The translations under genes were made by a program, and so were the position numbers. From NCBI RefSeq assembly GCF_910592395.1, contig NC_088309.1:4094501-4158500 (forward strand): a stretch of DNA of 64,000 nucleotides, read 5' to 3'. The stretch is from Lineus longissimus (Eukaryota; Nemertea; Pilidiophora; Heteronemertea; Lineidae). The notes beneath the pieces are model-generated. The model worked only from the letters and a program-made list of their open reading frames with translations. It searched no databases and was not told the DNA's origin. Positions 24,060-36,500 of this stretch are shown piece by piece; within the stretch, counting starts at the first letter, position 1; each line of letters starts with the position of its first letter.

Positions 24060-25580
24060 GTTAGTTATCTTTATTTCGGCGTTGCCTACACTCTGCTCTG
24101 AGAAAGTGCAAACGGCAAGTTAGTGCATGTAATGATCACGTCAGTTCGGTCTTGGATGCCCGTTGTGAATTGAAGGAGGCAAATTTTGCACCCTTTTACC
24201 AAGGGCTACGATCGACGAAGTACAAAGCATACTTTATCGACGGCATTTTTTTCCAAGAGTTCCCTGATTACTCATGATGAAAGCCGATTTTAACGATGTA
24301 GCGTAAAATGCATTCGCGCAGGACTTGAAGTTTCCACAGACCTTCGAACTTCGTCGTTCCAAAGAGTTGTAATAGGTTGTATTGCTCCACCCTAGTCGCT
24401 GGCCCAGGTCGTTCATATGAGGGTATGTAGTGAAATTATAATAACGAGTGCACTGTCAGTGTCAGTGTAGTGGTCCTTGTCCTCGGCTGTGACTGTGTTG
24501 TCCCAGAGAGTTTCTAATAAGAAAAGAAGTCTGGTTGTGAAAAACTACGATTGAGGTGGATCCTGGATGCGCAGTTTGGCGGATGAATGACGATAGACTG
24601 GACCTGAATGTTCAGTGAAAGTTCCATGGAAAGATTTGACTCTGTGAGAACGTGCGTGCAGGCGTGTTCGTGTGCGAGAGTGATGTATGACAGTGTGCTG
24701 GATGGTGCAGGTGCGTACGACAAAAGTGATGTGTTTGCAGTGTTCCAATGTGTTCCGCAATATGTTCCTTCTAATGTTTCCATATTTTTGTGTATTTGTT
24801 GGCCCAGCGTGAAATGCAAGTTTTCTTCTAAATGAACTTCTCCGCGCTGCGTGAATAACCTTGGTCCCACATTATTCATGAGACGATCGTTTGGTGTTAG
24901 TGACATTTATTGTTTGTGTTCATTTGAAGTACATGTACATGTATTTCTATATCACTCTGCACAACGGCATTATTGTTAAAATGTTAACTTCCAATTCAGC
25001 TTCTTGTTAAAACAACATCGTTAATGGAAGACAACGAATAAAGAAACTGCCTGTTGTTGTCAACTTCGTACTACCTCGTTTATGTTCGTCAATAAAGAAT
25101 AAAGAAATCATGATGTAAGATTTACTGTAGAGATTCCCCATCCATGAGATGGAGTTCTGGGCTCCATCCTCGTGCCAGGATTGACAGGTCGGAGACTTCA
25201 GCAGTTAATTACAGCAGCCAGATTACTCTGAATACGGATTGTCCAGTGAGGCCTGACATTCGACATAAAATCACCCTCAACAGAGGCGACCGGCTGACTG
25301 ATATTTACATGGGGGGAGTCTTTTTCAGGACAGCGGATAGACCAAAAATGATATAGACACCTATGTTTTGGCGTCCGAGGTGGCCTCCCCAAACATTGCC
25401 GGTGTGACAGCGGATATAGTCCCCCTGGAGTCATAGTCCGGTAGCATTGTATTTGACCAAATAAGCAGCATGATCTATTGTACCGCTAACCCTAACCAAA
25501 ACATTTAGCAATGCGGGCTATTGTTACACGGACTATCAGCCCTAGGACTAATATCCCTTGCACACCTGTATAAATAACTT
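24060..25580. other. No gene recognised
   Basis: No conserved protein was seen. The longest frame (130 codons, minus strand, 24514-24906) lacks recognisable motifs. AATAAA words at about 25026-25100 could belong to an alternative 3' end of the GPCR transcript. Confidence 0.35.
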
Positions 25581-25589
25581 TGACAAATT

Positions 25590-26970
25590 CGGAGGACAAT
25601 GTCACAACCTTGTTGAACACTTTTAATCGTGTCATGCAAATGTTATATGTATTAGTAAAGTTATAGATATCTTATTTGGTATTGTTTCAGTTTAAATGTA
25701 AGCTCCCAATAAAAATTGCTGTCGATAACTATTAATGTGTCTCTTTGACATCAGGTTATCGTTTCCATACTGAGTAAGACGTCACAACCTTGTCCAGTCA
25801 ATGGTTTGATACATTGATTTCTACTGTACTGTGGACAATACCACAATCCATAGTTCGGCCTAAGTATAAAACAGGCACTGCCGAAGACAAAAGACCAATG
25901 AATGAGTTCATTCCATTTCTGGGCAGAACAATTCACTTTTGCCTGGCTAATGAACAGATCAACACATTCCACAGATGATAATGTAACAACATTGTTGAGC
26001 CAAGGAATTCGTATAATATCCACTATACTGCGGACAAAATCACAATCTAGTCCCTGGCTAAACCATGTGCCTTGAAGACACAATATCACAAGCATGTAAG
26101 AGCAATACTTTCGAAAAACGATGCGCCTGGAATGATCTTTGAATGGGCTCCTCTCCGCTGTGGAGAACCAAACAGTCTTGCCAAGATAACAAAGGTCTTC
26201 TCGATACAGACAACAAAGTCACAACCTCCTTCGAGAAGTGAACGAGTTATTTCTACAGTGTCTTGGACAACGTCTTCTGTCCCTGGCGATCTGCTCCAGT
26301 TCGTGCCAAGAGTGACCCAAGGTCGTCACACCACTTTCGAGGTTCACCCAGTTCTTTGGTTCTCCCTTTGTTCCTCCCCTGCGGGTTCCATGTCAAAGCG
26401 TGTCGGGTGAAGGGGTATCTCACTTTCAACTGGTACTCTAAAAGGGGAGAGCGTAACAACCTGGTTATTAGACCATGTTACTCTGCTACCGACAATGTCA
26501 CAATCGTTGTCTCTAAAAACTGAACTGGGACACCAGAAGGCATTGTCCCCGGTCTTAAACGATCGATGGCTGGTGTAGCAGGAGGACAAGTCCCCTGTTT
26601 TTGCAACTTGGTCCTCTAGTAGTTTCTAAAAACCGAACTCGACCAGCGAATCTCATAGTCCCCGCATTTTCACCATCGATGGCTGGTGTAGCAGGAGGAG
26701 TTGTCCCCTAATGAAAATGAAGGGGAACGTCACAACATTGTTGACAAGTGAATGGACACATTTCCACCGTCCTACGAGGAACAATTTTGTAATATTGTAA
26801 GGCAATTGATCGAAGGGGAACTCCATGCAGAGGAAATGTCAGAACCTTGTCAGATCACTAAATGGCACATTTCAACTACACTGCGGACAATGTCACAATC
26901 TTTGCCGAGCAGCACAACCTGGAGATGTCATAATGCTGCATGGACAACTACACAACCTTTTAGTGTCAAA
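25590..26970 (+). repeat. Degenerate repeat field built on GGACAATGTCACAACCTTG
   Basis: Variants of GGACAATGTCACAACCTTGT recur at about 25593, 25778, 25832, 25976, 26031, 26208, 26468, 26705, 26833, 26886 and 26940, often preceded by TTTCTACTGTACTGC or similar. A second motif, CGATGGCTGGTGTAGCAGGA, occurs at about 26561 and 26677. Spacing is irregular, from about 50 to 250 bases. In one frame several copies read ISTVLWT, ISTVSWT or ISTTLRT followed by Ser/Thr/Gln, which may be chance or a trace of a coding repeat. Confidence 0.6.
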
Positions 26971-27071
26971 AAAGCCAACAACCAGAAATTGCACTCTCAT
27001 GTCAGATAAACAATCCAGAGAGTTGTCTAAAGGATTAATGAGAAAACAACCGATTTCAAGGACAACTTCAT

Positions 27072-27592
27072 TTTAATTTTTCTGGTTGATGTCAATTCAA
27101 GCATCACACAATATTTACATAGAATGTACAAAGTCTGAAACAAATATACAAATATATAACAATAAGCTCTCATCTAATGGCATAAGTTAGATATGAACAA
27201 ATTAAATAGGAAAATATTTAAGCTACTTTAATACATAACTGATGTGGACGGAGTGTTTCTATTATTACCCTTTGTAGAGACTGATTTAAAGGACTATCAC
27301 CACAAAACTGGTACTTTGGGTTCAATGAGTAATAAAAGGCATTACATAATGAGTGCAAAAAGTTTTGAATACATGTCAATAACAGCAAACTAAATTCAGC
27401 GGAATGCTGTAGAAAGTTTTTAAAACCTGATCAAAACTAAAAAGTGTTCAAGTTTATACTGAGTTCTTCTTGGCTTGGACAGATCTGTTCAAAACAACAA
27501 TTTCACTATCTCGGCAGCGATTCCAGTGGACTCACTGACGGCAAAAGGTGAATAACACCACATTAAGCATTTATAACAACCCTAGCCAGGAT
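27072..27592 (-). other. Probable 3' UTR of the IQCH gene
   Basis: No other exon was seen between the IQCH stop codon and the repeat field. A minus-strand ATTAAA (TTTAAT at 27072-27077 on the plus strand) is a candidate polyadenylation signal. Confidence 0.4.
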
Positions 27593-30500
27593 TCAGTTTT
27601 CGACATCTTCAAGACCACTCTCACTTTCCTCTGCATTCTGTATTGTGGTTCCTAGAATTCCCTCAATATCTTCAATGGCAGCCTGGAAGCAGACACAAAA
27701 AAAAGATGAGTCGGAGTGGTAAAATTTATCTTAACCTTGCTAATATCCAGCCCCCTCCTGATCCTCCTTGAAACGGGAGACGGGAGTAAACATAATTTCA
27801 ATACTCCAATATTTCAACCTGTCAACTCTTCCAACAATAATTTCCAAACTGGAAGACATCTTCAATTCTCACCTTAAAGTTGGTGTCTCCCTGCATATTG
27901 GGAGCTGAGATCTCCTGGTGGATGACCGACATATTCCGGGCAAATGTGGCCAGAGCTCCTTGAAGATTGTCACCAATAGTTCTGGAAACGGTTAATAAAA
28001 TGAAATAATGTTAATTCTACTACCAACTGTAGCATATTTCGTAAAGGTCATTCTTAAATTGTAGCCCTTGACAAAGAAGGCGTCCTATAGGCAAATACTT
28101 CAATTTACGAATGATTACTCTACTACATACGGTCTTGGATAAAGGATACTTACAACATTCCAAGGTTCTCCCGGTTGAAACTATCAACGAGTGTGAAGGC
28201 CGTGCCCTGTTTCTCCTGCAAGAAAAAGAATTCATTTTGAACATCATACATGGACAAAAGGAAATAATTTAAGGACAACTTTTACAAGAAGGAATACACC
28301 CAATGATACTGCACTTGGGCAGGGTTCGCATTTTCGTCACTTGCGAATGCTGCACATGAGTGGCAAATGTAAAACAATGTCTGGCTAAAAATTTTGCGAA
28401 TTCAATTTGAATTGCCATAATTTGGCGAGAGAGTAATAATGTTGTGCGAAAATTGATCAATGTCTATCAAAAAGATCCACTTCCACACCAAATGCACCAA
28501 GGAACGATCGTTAGTCAGTCAAACTTTATCATATTTGCTGGCGGCCGCGCTATCACAAGTGGTTGCTATCGTCTGCATTGTAGTTCTTCCCGTTGCCGCT
28601 ACAGTGATTTTGGTGGCGCTGCTGGTCGCCTTAATACGCATGCATTATCGGCTGGTTTCCCGCTCGCTTCGTTGCCATGGAGTCTCCGGTCACGGGTTCC
28701 TCGAATCGTTCGTTGATTGGCTAGTCTCAGTACTGGCGGGCTGCCATTCTCGCACATGTTACAGCTGTGGGCTGGGTCGGCCCCAAGATGGACAAACGAT
28801 CTAATCGGCAATGGCTAGAGCTGACTCAATATGGCAAAAAGTGACAGCCACTTGGCTAAAAAGTGGCTAGGAGGAAAAAATTCACGGACCCAACCCTGAT
28901 CAAGGACTTATGTTTTGGGGGTTATAATGTTTCTTCAGGTTTTTTTTTAGCAATCACCAAATATTTTTTGGCATTTTTTATTGTAATCCGCCCAAACAAC
29001 TCACACAAATTGAGTGGTTTGCACTGGAGAATAACGCTATGGGCCTACCTTGATGTCATAGCCGATCCCATGTGCTCGACACATCTGGAAGAACACACTG
29101 TAGTGTACGACGGCAAGATTTGAATGGAGGAGGCGAGTACTCATTACAGCAAAGCGACTGGTTACTGGAGGCTGAAACAGACAAACGACAGTCACTAAAA
29201 CACTGAAAATACTCTCATACATATTTCAGGGGACAAAGTAAACCAGAATATATTCATGTTATGTCGGTATTTCTGAATGAGTGCCAGACACTGCAGCATG
29301 TTAAAGAGAAGAATGAGAACTTAAGATTGAAAAGCCTACCTCATCTTCTTCAACTTTCTTGAAGCGTAACTTCCGCTGTCTCTTCTCTTCCTTAATGGGG
29401 GGTGGGATATCAAGTGTATGCTGCAGCGGATCCAGGGTTGCGTTGGTCACAAAGTGCATCAATGATGTCATCGCTGCCGTGTCGCTATAACACAGGTCAA
29501 GATCGACGGCCCAAATGGCCTGTTCCATCGTCTTCGCATCAATGAAGGTCACAAAGTCGACGGAGAAGTATCCAACTACTCCACGAGCTTTGCACGCCTC
29601 AGCGACCTGGTTACAGATTTTGTTCAGATCTGCTGGCTCAACTGAGGACTGTGGTACCGAGAGACCCCAGCACTGGTACGGTGTCTCGGCCTTAATCTGG
29701 TCACCCATGGACACCATGGTTATTTTGCCACTTGGCTCGATAAACATGTTGACGGTCAATGCTGTTACACTTTCAGAGGGAGGGCAGGCCTCGACAACAC
29801 CACCTGGAAAATGGAAACAATGTATAGAAGTTTGGAATAAGCTCTACAAATCAACCAGGCCAAACTGTTTCTTTTATTAGAAAAGTCACGAAGGCAGGCT
29901 AAAAGGTTGACTTGAATCGTGTAATGGAAATTGTTTAAGTCGGTTGCCTCAAAAGACCATCTCACCTTGACTCAGAAATGCATCAATGAACTTCTGCCAC
30001 GTGGCATAGACTTTGTTGACAGGTTTGGCGAAGTTTGACAAGAGTTCTGGGACTTCTGCGTGGATCTTGATATAGGCCGGTTCCTGAAAAGATAGCAGTT
30101 CAACAGTTAACAAATGTTCCAAACATTTTTGAAATGAGTTTTGGTGCAATTAAGATTGAAAGTATTGAACTTGTATGGAGGCAAAGTACAACAGACAGTA
30201 CAGCTCTTTGGAGGACTCTCATTGGGCATTAGGAAAGTTCTACATTAGACACCACCAATTTTCCGTTCCTCACCTGTGCCCACTTCTTGCTCCACTTTTC
30301 CCCATATCTCAGAGATTCTTTCACAGCCCAATTATAGCACCGAAGATTTCCTGGAATATCAACATAGGCAATCCCTCGTCCATCAAACTCATCATCCAAC
30401 TTGAACAACCATCGCTTCACACCTAGATTCTCGGTTATGAGAGTTGCAAGACATTCATGGAGCTGAAAACAACAAAGAAGTATGAAAAAATTCTAGCGCT

Positions 30501-33500
30501 TCAGTTGAGGCTTGGTACTGCATGACTTCATCTGTCTATCTGACGTAATTTACGTCATCAGCTGTTGGTGTTGGTGCTTCGTTGTTCAAACCAGCCTTGA
30601 AAAGGTACATGACAACATGCCTCGCTGCACTGTCAACAGGGATGTATTGAAAGTCTTCTTCCCATAACACTGAGCCAACTTACTTGGGGTAAACTGTAAA
30701 CGTCATACTCTCCCGGAGGCACCTGTACTGCAGCACTAGCAAATATTCTCTTCGACCCAGATTTTGTGGAGTACAACCTCGCCACCTCTGGCTCCGGACA
30801 TAAAATAGGGAGGTCTAACTTCTCTGCAACAGCCAAGTCATCCTTGTGGGGAACGCCAGGTACGATGTATGCGTTCCTTCCACGCACCAAGTTCTTTATC
30901 CTGCGGAGAGTCCGCGGACTGTATTTCAGAAGGGATGACAAGCACATGTTGTGAGTCTGAAAATCAAGACGAAAAAAACGAAAGTTCAAATTTTAGTTTT
31001 CATTATGATACAATGATTCCAATAGAAATACAGGAGTACCCATCGCTGTCTTTTTTGTCATTTGTAGACAAAGGTGTGTGAGGCAAATGAGTGAAAAGGG
31101 CATCGTTTGGTGAAGGCTGGCTCACCCACAAGTCATGGGGGGACAAACATTTGACAAATAAAAGGTCTTCCAGTTCAGCTTTTTAGTTAGGTTTAAAAAA
31201 AGAATGCACTTCCATCTGTTCACTTTACGTTTGGTTGTTCACATTGAGTCATAAGCAATACATACTGGGAAATGTTTTGTTGCCTCTGGAACGATAATTT
31301 TGTATCTGTCTGTGACATCCATCTGCTCTTCCACGCTTCCCGTATCGATGGCATTCCTCAAGCCCAGTAACTTGGCATAATACTGCATGGTCTCGTCATT
31401 CAGGGCAACAGGGCAGATGTAGATCACATCGACATTTGGATCTGAAATTTACAGGACGTTTAATATTAGTTTTGTCGGAAGCTTTCTAAGGAGTGGTCAT
31501 GTCAATACGTTTGAATTTTTCTTCTCGAGACAGTTCCTCTGTTCAAGACTGGGCAAAAGATATACCCTAGCAGCCAAGGATTGCCAACACGGTATCAATT
31601 CCTTAAATCAATGCTTACCGCTGATGTCACATAATCTACCCATCTGCACGTTCTGTCTGATGCCCATCTCGGTGATTGAGTTACGGATGTTCTGTGACAC
31701 CCCAAGAGATGGTACGTGGATCACAACGCGACGCGAGTTTCTCACTCTATCCCACGACGATGCTAATTTCTGGAAGGCAACAGGAAGGACAGATCAGACA
31801 TCATATGGGCAACAATAGACAGGAATATATGGTCAAGCAATCTACACGACAAGATGCATCCAAGCAAGGGTAAAACTCATAACATGTCTGTGCCGCACGT
31901 ATCACTCACCTTGGCCCTATTTTTAAATGATTCAATATAATCTAGCCGCGTCTTCTTCAACTGTCGACGGACGTTTGCCATCTTGACGTTCATGATCCAT
32001 GAGATGGCTATCACTCCCGCCGCCCACTTCTGTCTCCTGTATGCTAAATACTTAGTGCGGTCCCGATGCCTCCTGAAGAATGATTGGATGACAGTTGCGG
32101 CCTTCCTTTGACCGTCTGGACCAAGGAACTTCCTCCCCTGAAAGAAAACAAATGCAAGCTTTAGTTGTGGTTCAGTTTATTATAGCACATTCTCATTGAC
32201 CAAATCCCTCCTCAAAGCCTTTTTGTAACCAGTCATTCAGATAGTCTTTTACATCATATCGACCTCTGTTGTGGTGAGGTTAAGTCCTTGACGCAGTATC
32301 CCGCTGTAAGCGACAGGGTGAATTCCATCTTGGATTTTACAAGGTATGGCGTCCTTTTCGCCCACATGACCAAAGTCCTTTTGGATGCCAAGACGTTTTA
32401 CCCCTTGAACAGCAAATTTAAGATAACTTACTGGTCTTTTTATGAGCGATTCCACATCTTCACTGTTTACTATCACAGATAATAGATCATCGATAGTCGG
32501 TGTCTTCTCAAGTTCAAACTCCTGGGCAAGGTCGGCAAGTCTGCAAAAAAAAGGACTAATCAGAACTTGATACCAAGAACTCTTCACCAATATCATTATT
32601 GAGAGCTTTGTTAACCTAAAACCAGGGCCAGTCGATCTGGTGAACTATGTTTTTTAGACCCTTAGGTCAACTAGCTGAAGATGGGATGCCCAGTCCTGTA
32701 AGCTGAATGTATATTTTGAACTTACTTATCTCCATCAATAAAGGCAAGTGGGATGGCATGGTCAATGAGCATCTTCTGTAGGTGGCGCATTATGGTTACA
32801 TTGCTGAAAACAGGATATAAAACATGTGTAAAAGATACTGGTGTGATAAAGACCTCAACCCACTCAACTGCTAACAAGGTTTTTTGGACATAGCACTGAG
32901 CCAGAGTATCTTGTAGTATAGCAGTTTCCAGAAAGGTCTTCATTGGTCTTAAAGGGTCAAAAAGGTTCGAAAAATGTCGGAGAGTTCAATCCTTACCTTC
33001 CCCACGACAGACAGTAGTGCTGTTTGAATGCTAGGAACTCTGGCGTATTGTCTCTGATCTTTCCATGTTGGATGGCAAACCGATGGCTTGTCTGTCTGAA
33101 TTCGTTACTCGCTGGTGTGGTTGGTGGTGGCTGAAACAAGAGACAAGACTATTAGAACAAAAGCAAACAACATTACATGATTACAAGTCGAGATGAGACA
33201 TTACAAGTAATAAGATGACAAAACTATTAAGTCTGTCATTTTTGGGGCCCTAAAGCTCACGATTGTACACCCTCTCGCGAATTGTGCAAGGAAAATGAAG
33301 GGGATTACAACAATAGGCCTCTGGGAGCACTTTCACTGTTTGATTAGTTCTCGCTGGGGAAGAAAGTTAAGAATCAATGTCCTGATGTCCACGCTGACAA
33401 TAACTAGATAATACATATAACAGTCAACACAGCCACAGCAAACACCCACAAGAAGCTGCACACAATATGGGAACCTAACCTACTGAAAGCAACAAAACTC

Positions 33501-36500
33501 AAGAAATGTTTATTATGCATAACTTTGTGATACCATTTTATTGTTTCATGAAAATAACACTTTGGCAAAACAACTGCACGAATGTTCCATTGTGGATAAC
33601 GGTATGGATGTGTGTGTGTGCTAACTTCGTGTATCCAAGAAAATGATTTTGTCCCCCTAACATTAAGCAAGAAATAATGGAATGCAAAAAGGAAAGTACG
33701 ATTGATGCCTACATTAAAACATTTGCACACATTAATCAACATCTCAATGGCAGTTGGGGTAATATGATCCCCAACCCACCCCCACCCTCAGAAATGTCAA
33801 TGTGATGTTGATAACAAGACGAGACGACAAATCAAAAAATCACAATGTTGTAAACTGTATGACAGGAGGTTTATAAACACGGATATTCCAAGACAGAATC
33901 CATTTCTCCTATAAAGTTAGAAGTCCATATCTCAGACTTTCAACCCCTGATATTTCATTCACAAGGCAGATGCCTTACCCACCAGGTCATCGGGATTCGT
34001 GTACCAATCACCAAGTATCTTCAATGAGGACATTAGAATTCAATCTTAATATATCCATGTTTTGCACAAGTGACATTTATGTAAATCAAGCACAAGAGCA
34101 TACCGCCTTCAATATTCTTGTCTTAGCCTTGACTGCTAGCACCTGAAACTGTTATTATGACACTCAACAGAGTTAGTAAATACACACATGACTTTCATCC
34201 AGGTTGGAGAACTATGACCAAATTCAGGTTCTGGAGTCAATAACACCGGTACCAAAATTTGGTCAAATTTTATTTTCAATCAAATCTGATGTTTTGTTAA
34301 CAAATTAAAATCTCACTTTCTTTTTAAAAGTTACGATATTTAAGATTAATTCACCAATATAAATTGATACCTTTATTTCCTCATCAATTCCAATTCCCAT
34401 TTTATACATAAAACTACAACATCTCAGCTGGAAATAACATACCAAGACAACCAGATTATAATGCGTTCAAAATAAACATCAAATTCAAAGTTTAATCACC
34501 CTTGATGAAAGCAAGAGGGTTAGAATTTCTTAAGATTGGATGTGAAATGTTGAGGGTTCAGAACCCCAAACAAGCAGTGCAGTGAGGAAAACAGACAATT
34601 TTTTCTCACAGAGGTTTGACAAGTTTGATCGCCTGGTGTACAGCAACAACAAAATAGAAAACAATCATGCACAAGAAAAAGTTGATGATTGAAATCGAGT
34701 GATATCCAACGGACATCTGCAAAATGTGATTTGACAAAATATGTGCAATATATAGACAGTAGAAGTTTAGTATTGGTACATACAATGTCACCAGTAGGCA
34801 TGACGTCTTGATTAGTTGTGGGACATGCTTGGAACGCATTAAACTTGTTGACCAAAGGTGGCTGTGGGTTTGAAGGATGGACTATCTATAACTAGGTACA
34901 AGCAAAATATCACCAGGAGAAAATCCCACACCATGCAACATGCAGATGATTGATCTCCTTTATGGAAGCTGCCGTCGTGCTGGCTAAGTAATTTGATGCA
35001 AAAACCTGAAGGGGCATTTCAACCTAGAAGGCTTTTAGAGAACAACTGCAAAAGGACCAGTAGTCTTCTAGTCATTGCAACTCAGTCTCTAAACAGCTAG
35101 ATTCTAGAAACTGCAAATGAAGACCACCACACTACCACTACACTACAGGTAATTTTTGTATCACAGAGGTGATATTTGGTACCACAATGATGTCAGAATT
35201 TGGAATTCAGATACGCAATGTTCTCAAGAAACCTTCCTTGTTCAGCCCCAGAAATTGTTAAGTTGAACACACCTCTTCTTCAATAGGCAAAGGTAGAAAA
35301 TGCGGGAATGGTTTCTATTGTTCAGAAAGAAAATGAATATCTACTGTTACAGATGTTACACAATTATTTATGCTTGCAAGGTTAAGTACTACTGGTAGTA
35401 GCTAAAATGGAGGTTGTATTTCTATCATAACTAAATGTCATAACCATAAACCATAAACTGAATATAGTGATGTATTTTAGCTGTACTTGGTCAATTGGTT
35501 ACGAGAGTTAGACAAAACTGTTACAAACAAAAACATGTAAACTTTCAAAATACTTTTTTCTCACACAACCATTTTAGAGATCAAGTGAGACAAGTTTCCT
35601 AAGCTAGACAACTTACCAATGGATGAAGGGGCATCTCAAACGTCCGTACAGCAGCTGGCGTTTTGGAAGTTCTTGCGCTTGACATATCAGCAGACTTGAC
35701 ATCACGACTGATGGTTACCTGGGAGCGTCGATGTTGTAAGGAGGACATACTCTCGGAACCTTTTACACTCGTGTCAAGTTTCACGCTGGCAAAGTTGTAT
35801 CCACTATCTAGAGAAACAGGATGCACAATAGGGTATCAGTATCCCAATTGGTGGCACTGATTTTCACTTGGGTGTGGTGATGAAACTCACATCAATTGAG
35901 CCATGACGTGAGAAAATATTGAGCTACAAGAAAATACAACAGACACGAATGGCATAGGGTCGAGAAACTGAAAGTGTCACCACTCTGATCACTGATGGCT
36001 CAATTCATCCTGTTATCATTTGCTTCTAACTGTAGTTGATACATGTAACCTTCAAATGTAGTCATTTAAGGTAATCTGAGGTAAACACAACTGTAGTAAC
36101 ATACCAGTTATTGCAAGAAGTGCGCTCTTCCTATCTTTATCCACTGGGTCATGCAGTGCTGCCGTCCTATGTCTTACTGGGGAGGGATCGAGTGTCAGCT
36201 CTGCTGCAGGAGGGATGAGACCCCTCTCGATCAGATTTAAGATTCCCTTCTTGGCGTCTGTATCAGAGATGGGGGGTGGTACCAGCTGAAGTGAACAATA
36301 ACGCATAGATAGACGATTTCCAGGACGTAATGGAGGAACGTCGTAGCATCGAATACAAAGGTGGATCTCAGGAGGTTGGCTCATTCCATACATCAGACAG
36401 GGGGGAAATCACGTCAAAATTAACCACCCATGTCAAATCACTGTGGTGACTGAACATGGTGGTGGACCTAAAATTTGGCAGGTTACAATATTCTTGCAAG

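Noticed and set aside
24514-24906. 130-codon minus-strand frame as a gene
   Set aside because: No known motif, two overlapping frames of similar length, and no plausible splice partners.
28460-28804. 114-codon hydrophobic frame as a membrane protein gene
   Set aside because: It lies in an IQCH intron on the other strand, within a likely mobile element, and has no recognisable family or splice context.
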